A stretch of DNA of 41,305 bases from a virus. Where the stretch lies: positions 1 to 41,305 of the IMG/VR virus record IMGVR_UViG_3300037010_002447; one strand, given 5' to 3'. This document shows positions 6,482 through 14,234 of this stretch, one piece after another. A program made the translations under genes and the position numbers. The notes beneath the pieces are model-generated. The model was not told the origin of the DNA and did not search any database. It was given only the letters and a program-made list of their open reading frames with translations. Position 1 is the stretch's first letter. The number at the start of each line of letters is the position of its first letter.

Positions 6482-6801
6482 GGGACAAAGAAAATCAGGT
6501 GCTGCTGGCGTTGCGGCTGGGGCGCGAATTCATCAAGCAGACCCACGAGGTGCTGGCCGACACGACACTCTGGCTTGCCGAAGAGGAATGCACCGGCGTC
6601 AGCGGCGGGGTCCTTGTCCTGACCGGGGATCTGCCAGCGGGTTCGGATGCGGGCAAGATCACAGTAGCCGCCGCCTTTGGGTGCAAATGCCCCAGCTGTC
6701 TGGAAGCCGCCCTGCGCGCCGTGGCCGCTGCTTTTGATAGCGACATTGCGGAGATCGAGACGACCGCCCAGCCAGCCAGTCCGATCATGGGGGTCCACTG
6801 A
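6478..6801 (+). CDS. Hypothetical protein downstream of integrase (107 aa)
   Basis: The ATG at 6478 overlaps the integrase stop (ATGA). Residues 35-60 are acidic and beta-like (GVLVLTGDLPAGSDAGKITV), followed by a CKCPSC motif and a helix (EAALRAVAAAFDSDIAEIE). Three cysteines in six residues could contribute to a metal site. No family is recognised. It remains part of the coupled int operon. Confidence 0.6.
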   Translation: MRDKENQVLLALRLGREFIKQTHEVLADTTLWLAEEECTGVSGGVLVLTGDLPAGSDAGKITVAAAFGCKCPSCLEAALRAVAAAFDSDIAEIETTAQPASPIMGVH

Positions 6802-7034
6802 TGCACCAGCAGCCCCTCGACATCCGGGGTGCCGGTCGTAGCTTCGTGATCCTGCAGGGCACCAAGGCACTCCCGGGCCGCTACACCAGCGCTGGCAACG
6901 CCACAGCCGCCCTGCGTGGCATCGAACGGCGACTGGCCCCGACGATCACCCGCCGCTGCCTGACCTGTTCCAGGCCCTTCCGTTCGACCGGGCCGGGGCA
7001 TCGGCTTTGCAACTGCTGCAGGCGCGCGACGTGA
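6801..7034 (+). CDS. Small zinc-ribbon-like protein (77 aa)
   Basis: The frame starts at ATG 6801 in a TGATG overlap. The C-terminus holds two CxxC knuckles (RRCLTCSRPF and RLCNCCRR) about 15 residues apart, a compact zinc-ribbon/C4 arrangement. A basic stretch (ERRLAPTITRR) precedes them, so nucleic-acid binding is plausible. It is the last gene of the plus-strand operon and is followed by a strong terminator. The role is unknown. Confidence 0.65.
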   Translation: MHQQPLDIRGAGRSFVILQGTKALPGRYTSAGNATAALRGIERRLAPTITRRCLTCSRPFRSTGPGHRLCNCCRRAT

Positions 7035-7083
7035 TGCCCGGCCAGCGGGGCGACACGCTGGCATCCTCCCTAGTTGGATACCT

Positions 7084-7110
7084 GGGTCGGGCCTTGCCCG
7101 GCCCTTTTTT
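7084..7110 (+). terminator. Rho-independent terminator of the integrase operon
   Basis: GGGTCGGG (7084-7091) pairs with CCCGGCCC (7097-7104) through an 8-bp stem with one G-T wobble, a 5-base loop and a T6 run (7105-7110). It ends the plus-strand lysogeny operon before attP and keeps that transcription from running into the convergent lysis genes. Confidence 0.88.
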
Positions 7111-7126
7111 CTGGCCGTCTAACAAT

Positions 7127-7158
7127 CGTCCGACACGGACGCATCGGACTGTCGGACG
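7127..7158. repeat. Inverted repeat beside attP
   Basis: CGTCCGACA (7127-7135) and TGTCGGACG (7150-7158) form a perfect 9-bp inverted repeat around a 14-base spacer. The spacer also contains CGGAC, so CGGAC occurs at 7136, 7145 and 7153. Lying between the int terminator and the att core, it is a candidate binding site for excisionase or integrase. Confidence 0.5.
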
Positions 7159-7205
7159 CCCCGTTCAAAGGGTTCCGGTTTTCGCCAATGTTTAAAGGGG
7201 GGTAA

Positions 7206-7255
7206 TGGTACCGCTTTCCCGGCTTGAACGGGAGACCTCTAGATCCACAATCTGG
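7206..7255 (-). other. attP: attP core: 3' half of a tRNA-His gene
   Basis: Read on the minus strand, this is the 3' part of a tRNA. It has a 5' anticodon-stem strand (7255-7251), a loop TTGTGGA with anticodon GTG (7250-7244), the 3' stem strand (7243-7239), a 5-base variable loop, and a T arm of TCCCG/TTCAAGC/CGGGA (7233-7217). An acceptor strand AAGCGGT (7216-7210), A73 and CCA (7208-7206) follow. No D arm or 5' acceptor strand (ACCGCTT) lies upstream, so it is not a complete gene. One stem mismatch (C-A) suggests that identity with the host gene ends near 7253. The position beside the integrase makes it the phage attachment core. Confidence 0.85.
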
Positions 7256-7304
7256 AGGCAATCTATATATTACAATGACTTAGGCAAAATGCAGCAATTT
7301 ATAC

Positions 7305-7333
7305 ATGCCTTACATATCAATGGCTTACAGATC
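7305..7333 (+). repeat. Direct repeats next to attP, candidate integrase arm sites
   Basis: ATGCCTTACATATC (7305-7318) and ATGGCTTACAGATC (7320-7333) agree at 12 of 14 positions and start 15 bp apart. They lie in the AT-rich stretch just beyond the att core, where arm-type integrase sites are expected. A degenerate inverted copy (TGCCTAAGTC) may be present at 7281-7290. Confidence 0.5.
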
Positions 7334-7531
7334 GTCAATTTCTCTCGGACGGATCTCATTCGGTCCGCTCGGCCGCAGATCTTCCGGCAGTTGGTCCGGT
7401 GCTGCGACCTGGTGCTTGATCAGCCAGTCGCGGATCTCGCCCCAAAGATCGGCCGGGCCGAAGCTACGGTAGGACAGCACATCTTCGAGCCTGCGGCGAA
7501 GGTCGGGCGGGATTGAGTTTGGCCAGGTCAT
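7325..7531 (-). CDS. Hypothetical small protein between lysis genes and attP (68 aa)
   Basis: The frame starts at ATG 7531 and ends at 7325, within the second att-flanking repeat. The product is charged and soluble (PPDLRRRLEDVLSYRSFGPADLWGEI, IRDWLIKHQ), with no recognised motif. It has no strong Shine-Dalgarno and follows the terminator at 7565-7595, so expression may be low or depend on read-through. Amino-acid composition looks protein-like, but support is moderate. Confidence 0.5.
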   Translation of the reverse strand: MTWPNSIPPDLRRRLEDVLSYRSFGPADLWGEIRDWLIKHQVAAPDQLPEDLRPSGPNEIRPREIDDL

Positions 7532-7564
7532 GCCTGGGGCATACCACAGGCCGGCGAGAATGAT

Positions 7565-7595
7565 AAAGCCCGCCTCGGCGCACCGGGCGGGCTTT
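7565..7595 (-). terminator. Terminator after the lysis/late operon
   Basis: AAAGCCCGCC (7565-7574) and GGCGGGCTTT (7586-7595) form a perfect 10-bp stem with an 11-base loop. On the minus strand it ends in TTTATCATT, a short U-rich tail. It sits 50 bases after the Rz1 stop and so closes the long late operon. A weak plus-strand role is possible. Confidence 0.75.
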
Positions 7596-7647
7596 GGGGA
7601 TCACCACCGCCAAAGCCAGCGGCGGTAAAAGCTGCGGCGCCGGCGTC

Positions 7648-7872
7648 TCATTGGCAGCCTTCGTCAAAGCCCTTTACCACTTTGGCGCCAGCGATCACGG
7701 CCTGATCAGGCACGGCCGGGTCCTGCAACACCGCGGCCAGGTCGTCGATCGCGGGACCGAGGCCAAGGCACAGGCCCTCATTTGTGGGGACCGGGACCGG
7801 CGCGGCGGGCGGTGTGATCGCGCAGGACGGCAAGAGCAGCATCACGATCGGGAGAGACAGAGGCAGTCGCAT
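7648..7872 (-). CDS. Rz1-like outer-membrane spanin lipoprotein
   Basis: This 74-aa product starts at ATG 7872 inside the Rz-like gene, in a different frame, and continues past its end. It begins MRLPLSLPIVMLLLPSC, a lipoprotein signal peptide with the lipobox Cys at residue 17, followed by a proline-rich segment (AITPPAAPVPVP), both hallmarks of o-spanins. The mature part ends in a helical region with two more Cys. With the partner at 7778-8065 it should span the periplasm and fuse the membranes in the last step of lysis. The longer in-frame start at 8049 gives only shadow sequence. Confidence 0.78.
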   Translation of the reverse strand: MRLPLSLPIVMLLLPSCAITPPAAPVPVPTNEGLCLGLGPAIDDLAAVLQDPAVPDQAVIAGAKVVKGFDEGCQ

Positions 7873-8065
7873 CTTGCACCTTCTTGGCTGTTTCGACGGT
7901 GGCTTTCGATTGTTCCACGGCGGCAGTGGCGGCGATGACGACTTGCCCCGCTTCCGCTGTCGCCTTGGCACCTGTGGCTTGGCCGGTCTTCTTTCCAGCG
8001 AAAAACACGCCGAGGAACGCCAGCACGAGCCCGCCCAGGGCCGAGACAATTGCCGCCAGGGTCAT
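7778..8065 (-). CDS. Rz-like inner-membrane spanin (95 aa)
   Basis: ATG 8065 overlaps the stop of the holin candidate (ATGA). The N-terminus (MTLAAIVSALGGLVLAFLGVFFAG) is a single membrane anchor. It is followed by a long helical, Ala/Lys/Glu-rich periplasmic segment (TAEAGQVVIAATAAVEQSKATVETAKKV) expected of an i-spanin. The Rz1-like gene starts inside it and overlaps it by 95 bases, a classic embedded arrangement. The assignment rests on topology and gene architecture rather than sequence identity. Confidence 0.72.
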   Translation of the reverse strand: MTLAAIVSALGGLVLAFLGVFFAGKKTGQATGAKATAEAGQVVIAATAAVEQSKATVETAKKVQDATASVSPDRDAALAVLRDHTARRAGPGPHK

Positions 8066-8241
8066 GTGGCCCACCCGCGTTTTTTGGCATAGGCATAGCT
8101 GGCCTCGATCGCAGCCCCGCAAACGAGGGCCAGCACCCCGACCAAATCGGGATCAAGTGCCAAGGCGGCCCCTGCGCCTGAGCCGGCGAAATAGCCCACA
8201 CCATAGCGCAGGAGGATGCGGGCAAGCGGTCCATAGTCCAT
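8062..8241 (-). CDS. Putative holin (59 aa, two hydrophobic segments)
   Basis: The frame starts at ATG 8241 and ends in an ATGA overlap with the Rz-like gene. Two hydrophobic stretches (YGVGYFAGSGAGAALAL and LVGVLALVCGAAIEASYAYA) flank a short acidic turn (DPDL), and the C-terminus is basic (KKRGWAT), as in small holins. It lies 11 bases after the endolysin gene and before the spanins, where a holin is expected. No family was recognised, and the other membrane protein of this cluster (8858-9175) is an alternative holin or holin partner. Confidence 0.62.
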   Translation of the reverse strand: MDYGPLARILLRYGVGYFAGSGAGAALALDPDLVGVLALVCGAAIEASYAYAKKRGWAT

Positions 8242-8252
8242 GAGAAATCCTT

Positions 8253-8861
8253 TCAGGGTTGGGCTGCATCAGGCCGCGCGGCCCAGCGGGCATAGGCGGC
8301 GGCGAGTTTTTCGGGGTAGCGGTTCTGGGCGGCACCGGGGCCGTTGTAGCCGCGGGCGAACCCGGCCCAGTCGTGCCGGCGCAGCTCGTCGTCCAGGTGT
8401 TCGGACAAGATGAAATTCACCATGCCGCGCAGCTGGTTTTCCTCGTCATCCGCAAAGGATGCGATCATCGCCTCGGCATCGGGAAAGCCGGCCGCCTTTG
8501 CGTTGAAACCCATGATCTGACCCATGCCCCAGCTGGCGCTCCGCAGGGCGGCCGGGCGGTCGATGCGGATCGCCAGCGCCAGGCGTGGGTAGCTGTCGGC
8601 GGGATAGGGCTTGGTCCCCCACTTGCGGTAGGCGAGGCCCTGCGTCTCGGCCAGGCGGCGCTTGGCTTCGCCCAGCTCGCGCCAGAAGACATGCGGTTCG
8701 AACAGCAACTTCAGGCGGCCTGCGGCATCGAACCCCGATCCGCCGGTTTCGACTTCGACCACGGCGCGGATCTCGTCCTCGCCCACGCCAAGCAGGCGGC
8801 CAAGACGGCCAAAGTCCCAGGCGTCCAGGCGCGTGGCTTTGCCTTGCCAGATCTCGGTCAT
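8253..8861 (-). CDS. Endolysin, N-acetylmuramidase (DUF3380/PF11860 type)
   Basis: The 202-aa protein reads as a full muramidase domain. EVETGGSGFDAAGRLKLLFE (from about residue 36) carries the catalytic-type Glu, and FEPHVFWREL follows. SASWGMGQIMGFNAKAAGF (near residue 108) and the closing YNGPGAAQNRYPEKLAAAYARW are typical of this family, which cleaves glycan strands of peptidoglycan. There is no signal peptide, so release depends on a holin. Start ATG 8861 overlaps the previous gene (ATGA). Family assignment is confident. Confidence 0.9.
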   Translation of the reverse strand: MTEIWQGKATRLDAWDFGRLGRLLGVGEDEIRAVVEVETGGSGFDAAGRLKLLFEPHVFWRELGEAKRRLAETQGLAYRKWGTKPYPADSYPRLALAIRIDRPAALRSASWGMGQIMGFNAKAAGFPDAEAMIASFADDEENQLRGMVNFILSEHLDDELRRHDWAGFARGYNGPGAAQNRYPEKLAAAYARWAARPDAAQP

Positions 8862-9175
8862 GGTTTCTTGTCCTCAATATACCGGCGCAACAGGCCGTTG
8901 GTTTCGCGCTGGTCCTGACGCATCTGCTCCAGCACATCCTTCAGCGCGCTGATCTGCTGGGTGATGCTGGCGGAGGAAACGGCCTGCGTCTGGGCGGCCT
9001 GTTCGACGGCGTGGATGCGTTCGTCCTGCTGGTCGTTGGTCTTGGACATCTGTTCGACTTGCGAATTCAGACCCGACAGAAACCAGATGAAGCCGCTGGT
9101 CTGCACGACGATGGCCACGATGATTGCGATCGGGATCTTCTTGTCCAAGTGCCAGGCGCTTTCGTCGACCATCAT
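8858..9175 (-). CDS. Membrane-anchored coiled-coil protein of the lysis cluster (105 aa)
   Basis: ATG 9175 (MMVDESAWHLDKK) overlaps the stop of the tail esterase gene. One membrane helix (IPIAIIVAIVVQTSGFIWFLSG, residues 14-35) is followed by about 65 residues of predicted coiled coil (QVEQMSKTNDQQDERIHAVEQ, ending in RRYIEDKKP). This topology is shared by i-spanins and by small phage membrane proteins encoded beside endolysins. Since an embedded spanin pair already exists at 7648-8065, it may instead be a holin regulator (antiholin-like) or a structural anchor. No family is recognised. Confidence 0.65.
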   Translation of the reverse strand: MMVDESAWHLDKKIPIAIIVAIVVQTSGFIWFLSGLNSQVEQMSKTNDQQDERIHAVEQAAQTQAVSSASITQQISALKDVLEQMRQDQRETNGLLRRYIEDKKP

Positions 9176-11013
9176 GCCTTCCACCTCGCCTTGATGTAGA
9201 AGGCGACGGTGGCGGCCACGCGGGCACCCGCATCGTTCCAGACGCTGAATTGAAACGTGGTGTCGGTGAGGATTTCGCAGGTCACCTTGCAGGAAGTCCC
9301 GCTTTCCGGCGTCGCCACGATGTAGATGGTCGAGGCCCCGCCGACCATCGAGAAGGGGACGGTGACAACCTGCGGCCCGGAGGTAAGGCTCACCGCCTTC
9401 TCCCACATTTCAAGCCGACCATTCGGCTCCTTCAGCCAAAGCACCCCACTTGTTGCGCCTTGCGTTGCAACAGGCTGGTCGATCCGGGCATCCAACCAGT
9501 TGAACTCGCAGGCCGGCTCCGTCACGCCTTCGCTGATCGAAATGGCGTAGGCGAAAAATCCTGTGTTATAGGGCACTGCAACATCAGGATCGCTGGAAAG
9601 CAGGCCGAACGTCGCGCTGATCCGAGTGACGACGCCGGTGGGAATTGTCTCCCCGCCAATCACATGATCGTAGGTGTCGATCAGTCCGTAGTCGCGGTTG
9701 AAGGCGTAGACCCGCAGCCGAACATTCACCGTGCCAGAGGGCACGAAAAATTCTGCCGTGATGCGGGCCACGGCCTCGGTCGGCATCCGCACCACGCGGC
9801 GCGATACCCATTCAACGGAAGCACCCGCCGCCTTTGTGTAGCAAAAGCCCAGGTTCCCTGAAACAGCGGTGCCGACTGTTCCGATGACCGAGGCCATGGG
9901 CACCGCAGGCCGCTTGTCGGCATCGGTGCGGTGGGCAAACTCGCGGGTGGTCAGGCAGATCAGACCGTCTTCCGTCGCCGTCAGAACATCCTGATTTTCG
10001 ACCTCAAAGAAATCCGGCTGCGTGAAAATCGCGCCAGCCATCCGGGCGCCAACCTCCTCCATGGCAGGGCCGGTCCAGTGCAGCCCATCGCCAACATCCG
10101 CAATGCCGACAGACCGCAGCACGCGCAGCGGCATGAAGGTGGTTTGCAGATACCGCATCGCAGCCAGATGGCGGCGGCGATATGCCCGAAACTGGCACAG
10201 CTCCATCACGACAAAGGGCGTGCCCGCCTTGTCGATCAGCCCATAGTCGGCCAGCATGTTCGCCAGCGTATCGACCTTGAAGGCCTGCAGATGCGTGGGC
10301 TCGTTGGCATTGGCCCCGCCGTGTATCCACAGCACGGCATCCCAGGTCGTGGTGTAGCGGCCCGGAATGGCCGACAGGGCCGCCCGGGCCTTGGCCAACA
10401 TCAGGTCGGAAAAATTATGGCTCGCCGTCCAGCCATTTGCGGCAAGAATGGCGGGCGTCATGAAGTCTTCAATCTCGGCACCGCCCAGACTGACTTTATA
10501 GATATAGACCGGGCGCCCTGTCAGGCGCTGGATGACGCGCGCCGCCTGCCATGCGACGGAGTTTGCCCAGTTTCCCGCGCTGCCGATGTTCAGCGGGGCC
10601 TCGCCAAAGCGGGCGGGCCGCCACTGGGCGCCCGCCACGATGTCGGTGCCGCTGCTGCTGTCATTGTCAAAGGTATAGATGCCATCGACAAAGGTCTGAT
10701 AACCCCCGACCGAGGCTTCGTTCGACCGTTCGTTGCTCTGCCCGGCGGGAAAAAGCGCGAAGGGCTCATTGGCGCCGACCGCGTAAAGCTTCACGCCGCC
10801 CGCCGTGGTCAGGTTGTGGTCCGTCGCATCTGCGGCCGCGACGCGGTAGCTGAACCCCTCGCGCTTGGCGATGATCGTGTTGCCCGGCGCCACACTGCCC
10901 AGACTGCCGACCGTGGTGGTCAGGGTCGTATCGGCCAACATATCCGCGATAGTCAGATAATGCCGCAGGCCGGGGATCGCGCGCAGGGCAAGGTCTTCGG
11001 TCCATTGTACCAT
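9172..11013 (-). CDS. Tail protein with SGNH/SASA-type carbohydrate esterase domain
   Basis: MVQWTEDLALRAIPG at 11013 is chosen because AAGGAG lies just upstream and the longer frame overlaps the tailspike gene. The 613-aa product carries an SGNH-like esterase core: block I FPAGQSNERS (nucleophile Ser near residue 92), a GGANANE segment, and a D-x-x-H block DVGDGLHWTG (near residue 309). The rest (about 400-613) is beta-rich with repeated VRVYAF-like strands, as in tail-fibre C-terminal domains. Such proteins deacetylate host surface polysaccharide during adsorption. It follows the tailspike gene by 11 bases, so the two probably form one receptor-binding apparatus. Substrate unknown. Confidence 0.78.
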   Translation of the reverse strand: MVQWTEDLALRAIPGLRHYLTIADMLADTTLTTTVGSLGSVAPGNTIIAKREGFSYRVAAADATDHNLTTAGGVKLYAVGANEPFALFPAGQSNERSNEASVGGYQTFVDGIYTFDNDSSSGTDIVAGAQWRPARFGEAPLNIGSAGNWANSVAWQAARVIQRLTGRPVYIYKVSLGGAEIEDFMTPAILAANGWTASHNFSDLMLAKARAALSAIPGRYTTTWDAVLWIHGGANANEPTHLQAFKVDTLANMLADYGLIDKAGTPFVVMELCQFRAYRRRHLAAMRYLQTTFMPLRVLRSVGIADVGDGLHWTGPAMEEVGARMAGAIFTQPDFFEVENQDVLTATEDGLICLTTREFAHRTDADKRPAVPMASVIGTVGTAVSGNLGFCYTKAAGASVEWVSRRVVRMPTEAVARITAEFFVPSGTVNVRLRVYAFNRDYGLIDTYDHVIGGETIPTGVVTRISATFGLLSSDPDVAVPYNTGFFAYAISISEGVTEPACEFNWLDARIDQPVATQGATSGVLWLKEPNGRLEMWEKAVSLTSGPQVVTVPFSMVGGASTIYIVATPESGTSCKVTCEILTDTTFQFSVWNDAGARVAATVAFYIKARWKA

Positions 11014-11024
11014 GATGGCGCTCC

Positions 11025-14000
11025 TTACATCGCGGTTCTGCTTGGGATTTCGATCATGGCTGTGCCGTCCGAGACGAACATCATGGTAAAGGTCTTTGCG
11101 GCGACGGAGCCTGTGACCAACGTACTGGTGGTCTTGAAGCCGGTGCCGAAGGTCAGGGTCCACGGCGTCGTGCCCGCTGTGTTGATGATCAGCGTAGCGA
11201 TGACGCCAGCGGCCAGAGGCGTCGTGGTGAATGTGCCCGTGGCGTTAGGGGTGAGAGAAACAGATCCATAGGCGTTCAAAGTCAGAGCGCCGGGCGCAAC
11301 CGATCCGAGGAAAGACGCCCCGCCAGTCTCCATGATGCGGAACCACTTGATCGCCGTGGTGCCCAGCACGTCATTGTATTTGCAGGTTGTGGTCCAACGG
11401 GTGCCGCCATAGGTCCCGCGGTCGATGGTGACGTAGGCGCTGTACAGTTCGTCAATGAGGTCAGCGTCAAAGGCCCTGGTCCAAGAGCCCGCCGAAGCGA
11501 CATAGATGCCGTTCTCCGCCGGCGCCGTCTGGGCCGTACAAAGGATGCGCATCCCTGCGGTTGTCACGACGCCGTCAACTGTGATCAGTCCGCCCGTGGT
11601 CAAGTCCACGTTCGTGGCCGCAAGCAGACGGCAGTTCAACTTTGCCGAACCGATGGTCGTCTGCGCATCGGTCAGGCCGCTGGTCGCAACTGTTGTCGGT
11701 TTTCCGGTAAGACTGCCCCACGGGAAAACGCCTCCTGCCGTAACGATCTTGTTCCAGACCATCGGGTCTGTGCCAAGCACGTTGGGGGATTTGAACGCGG
11801 TAGCCCATTGCGTGCCGCCGTTTACCGTACCTCGCGATATGGGCACAATCGCACCCCACAGCTCCACCGAAGCATCCGCATCGGTCGCCCGCGTCCAAGA
11901 TCCTGCGGCGGCGATATAGATGCCGTTCTCGGACGTGGTCGTTTGCCAAGGCAGAAGCACACGGTCCCCCGCAATCGCCAGCACGCCATCGACGGTGATC
12001 AGCCCGCCTGTCGTAACGTCGATGTTCACGGTCGCAGCCATCCTGCAAATCTGCTTGAAACCCGCCTGCGCCATGTAGGTCAGGTCAAGCCCGGTGATCG
12101 TGTTGCTGCCCGCCACGATGGTCTTGTTCGTCAACGCTTGGACGCCTGTAAGCGTCACTGCGTCCGCAATGGCATAGTCTGCGACTGTCGTGGGCTTGCC
12201 CGTGATCGCGGTCCATGGCGGCTGCTCGGTCAGATAAGTGCCGGGCACTACCGCCAGCGCGTTGATGTAATTGGTCACGCCGTTGCCGGGTGAGTTCGGG
12301 CCGATCTTGACCGTCGATCTGCCATCATAGGCAATCATGGTCGTGCAGTTCTGCGCCGAGTTGCCCATGATCATTGTGGCCGTGTCGCCAGCCGTCGTAG
12401 ACGTGGTGCCGCTCAGGTCGATGGCAATCGAGTGGCCGTCAAAGACGTTGTCGGCGATGACGACGCCTTTGGAGGTGCCGGTGGCGTTGCCCATCCTGAC
12501 GCCAGAGCGGGCGCTATCACCCACGAAGGTATTGCCGACAATTGCCGCCACGTTCAGCGCATCGTAGCCGATCTGGCCGATGCCAAAGGCGCCTTCGAGT
12601 GAACCGCGATTGTTCAACTCAAAATGGTTGCCCGTGACCTTTGCATTCGATGTGCCTTGGTCGAGGGTCATACCCTCCAGCCCGTTCTGCTTGAACGTGT
12701 TACCAATGGAAGTGAGACCTACAACCCCCGCGTTTGACCATCCTACGCCGTCGTTGTTGTCAAAGGTGCAGCCGATCGCACTCAGGCTTGTTGTCGTAAG
12801 CGCGCTGGTCCCGTCATAGGCCCCGGCCAGCCCATTCTTCGGGCTGCCGGTAAAGCGCGTGCTGGTGATCTTCGCATCCGGGCCGTAGACAAACAGCAAG
12901 GTCGTATCGACCGTGTTGATGGATTTCTGCCCGTCGAGTGTAGGACCGTCCATCTTGAAGTTGGCCCCGAGGACTTTCAGCAGAACAGCCCCGGTATTGG
13001 CACCCTTCAGGATGCGCCCATTGCCAATGATCCTGATATTATCCTGCCCGACATCGACGTTGACAGTAGTATCGCAGCGCCAGACCCCGCCCGAGGTATC
13101 AAGCTTTCCACCGCCCAAAGAGGCGAGGTAATTGATCGCCTGCTTGAAAAGCGCAGAACAGGTCACTGCTCCGGTCTTGTCCGCGCCCCAGTGCGACAGG
13201 TGCGGTTCATAGGGCACCCACCCGGCCAGATCGCTAATCGCGGTACCTGTGCCGATGAACAGATAGCTGAATCCGCCCGCATCGGCGCGCGCCCCTGTCG
13301 TCGGCGTGTGGCTCGCAGCCCAAGTGACCAGATCCGCACGCGCCGCAAAGGTCAGCAGCGGGGTGGCGGTTTGCTCGGCCCGGATGGTCTTGATCGTGAA
13401 GACGATCTGCGCGCCCAGCTGCCAGGGCTGCACCGGGGTGATGGTGGCCCCGCTCAGCGTATAGGTGCCGCGCAGCTGGCGCACGCCGTCGATATAGACA
13501 CTCAGCGCCTCGGGCGAGGCCGGGACAGCGGGCAGCACATAGGGCGTGCGCAGGCCATCGCCGATCCATGGGTAATCGCGCTCGCCCACGGCACCTGCCG
13601 CATTCATCGCCAGGGCGGCGGCCAGGTCCGCCACGCCGGCGATATCGGCGGCACTCGGGCCAGGGATGAAACCCGCCGCATCGCTCCACATCACGGCATG
13701 GCCGTCCAGCACCTGGGCGGGCGGGATCGGCTGGCCGGTCAGGCGCAAGGACCGCTCCACCTGGGCAGCGGCCTCCTGGTCGATCTCGATCATGCGGTCC
13801 AGCTGGGCCGCGATCGCCACCTCACGCGTGTTCGGGCGCGGGGTCCAACCCTGCTCGATGGCCGTGGCGCGGGTGATGGTCAGCGCGGCCCCGGCAAAAG
13901 CCTCGGCCGTGGCGGGGGCCAGCGTGACAAAACCTGTGTCCGCGCTGGACGTGGGCGATACCGTATATTCCGCTGCCGTCAGACCGAACCACTGCCCGCC

Positions 14001-14111
14001 CTGCAGGATGCGCAGCGACAGGCTACTCTCCTCATACGGCCAGCCCAGTGGATAGGGGCCTGCGCCCGCGATGGTGAATGTGGCAAGGGGGGTTGCGGCA
14101 TCGACGGTCAC
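11025..14111 (-). CDS. Tailspike/tail fibre with T7-like N-terminus and beta-helix
   Basis: The start is GTG 14111-14109, with GGAGG exactly 8 bases upstream; an alternative TTG at 14147 lacks this. The 1028-aa protein has a T7 gp17-like virion-attachment region at about residues 1-110 (YPLGWPYEESSLSLRIL, EIDQEAAAQVERSL) and a linker domain. A right-handed beta-helix of pectate-lyase type follows at about 300-600 (HWGADKTGAVTCSALFKQA, then many N-G-x-x-G turns such as GNTFKQNGLEGM). A C-terminal part contains two homologous modules. It should form the trimeric adsorption fibre, possibly with depolymerase activity. Catalytic residues are not evident. Confidence 0.85.
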   Translation of the reverse strand: MTVDAATPLATFTIAGAGPYPLGWPYEESSLSLRILQGGQWFGLTAAEYTVSPTSSADTGFVTLAPATAEAFAGAALTITRATAIEQGWTPRPNTREVAIAAQLDRMIEIDQEAAAQVERSLRLTGQPIPPAQVLDGHAVMWSDAAGFIPGPSAADIAGVADLAAALAMNAAGAVGERDYPWIGDGLRTPYVLPAVPASPEALSVYIDGVRQLRGTYTLSGATITPVQPWQLGAQIVFTIKTIRAEQTATPLLTFAARADLVTWAASHTPTTGARADAGGFSYLFIGTGTAISDLAGWVPYEPHLSHWGADKTGAVTCSALFKQAINYLASLGGGKLDTSGGVWRCDTTVNVDVGQDNIRIIGNGRILKGANTGAVLLKVLGANFKMDGPTLDGQKSINTVDTTLLFVYGPDAKITSTRFTGSPKNGLAGAYDGTSALTTTSLSAIGCTFDNNDGVGWSNAGVVGLTSIGNTFKQNGLEGMTLDQGTSNAKVTGNHFELNNRGSLEGAFGIGQIGYDALNVAAIVGNTFVGDSARSGVRMGNATGTSKGVVIADNVFDGHSIAIDLSGTTSTTAGDTATMIMGNSAQNCTTMIAYDGRSTVKIGPNSPGNGVTNYINALAVVPGTYLTEQPPWTAITGKPTTVADYAIADAVTLTGVQALTNKTIVAGSNTITGLDLTYMAQAGFKQICRMAATVNIDVTTGGLITVDGVLAIAGDRVLLPWQTTTSENGIYIAAAGSWTRATDADASVELWGAIVPISRGTVNGGTQWATAFKSPNVLGTDPMVWNKIVTAGGVFPWGSLTGKPTTVATSGLTDAQTTIGSAKLNCRLLAATNVDLTTGGLITVDGVVTTAGMRILCTAQTAPAENGIYVASAGSWTRAFDADLIDELYSAYVTIDRGTYGGTRWTTTCKYNDVLGTTAIKWFRIMETGGASFLGSVAPGALTLNAYGSVSLTPNATGTFTTTPLAAGVIATLIINTAGTTPWTLTFGTGFKTTSTLVTGSVAAKTFTMMFVSDGTAMIEIPSRTAM
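11334..12040 (-). repeat. Duplicated ~95-residue module in the tailspike
   Basis: Two homologous segments of the tailspike, about 12040-11745 and 11620-11334, share VDLTTGGLITVDGV-like openings. Both continue with SENGIYIAAAGSWTRATDAD or AENGIYVASAGSWTRAFDAD and end in a W-K-I or W-F-R-I motif. They are separated by an LTGKPTTV linker that also occurs before the first copy. This is a protein-level duplication with clear nucleotide divergence. Confidence 0.7.
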
Positions 14112-14234
14112 TGGGCTTGCCTCCGAAACATTCGAAAGGTGGGGCAAGCGGTAAGGTCGGAAGGGGCCTTGGGTGCGCAGCGGGCCTGCATGCGCGAAGG
14201 CTGGGGGTCGTTAACGCGATTTCTACAGCATCTT

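Noticed and set aside
7206-7255. A complete tRNA gene
   Set aside because: No D arm or 5' acceptor strand lies upstream; only the 3' half is present, so it is an att core.
7206-7255. Prophage boundary (attL or attR) with host DNA on one side
   Set aside because: Recognisable phage genes lie on both sides, and no host genes are seen on either side.
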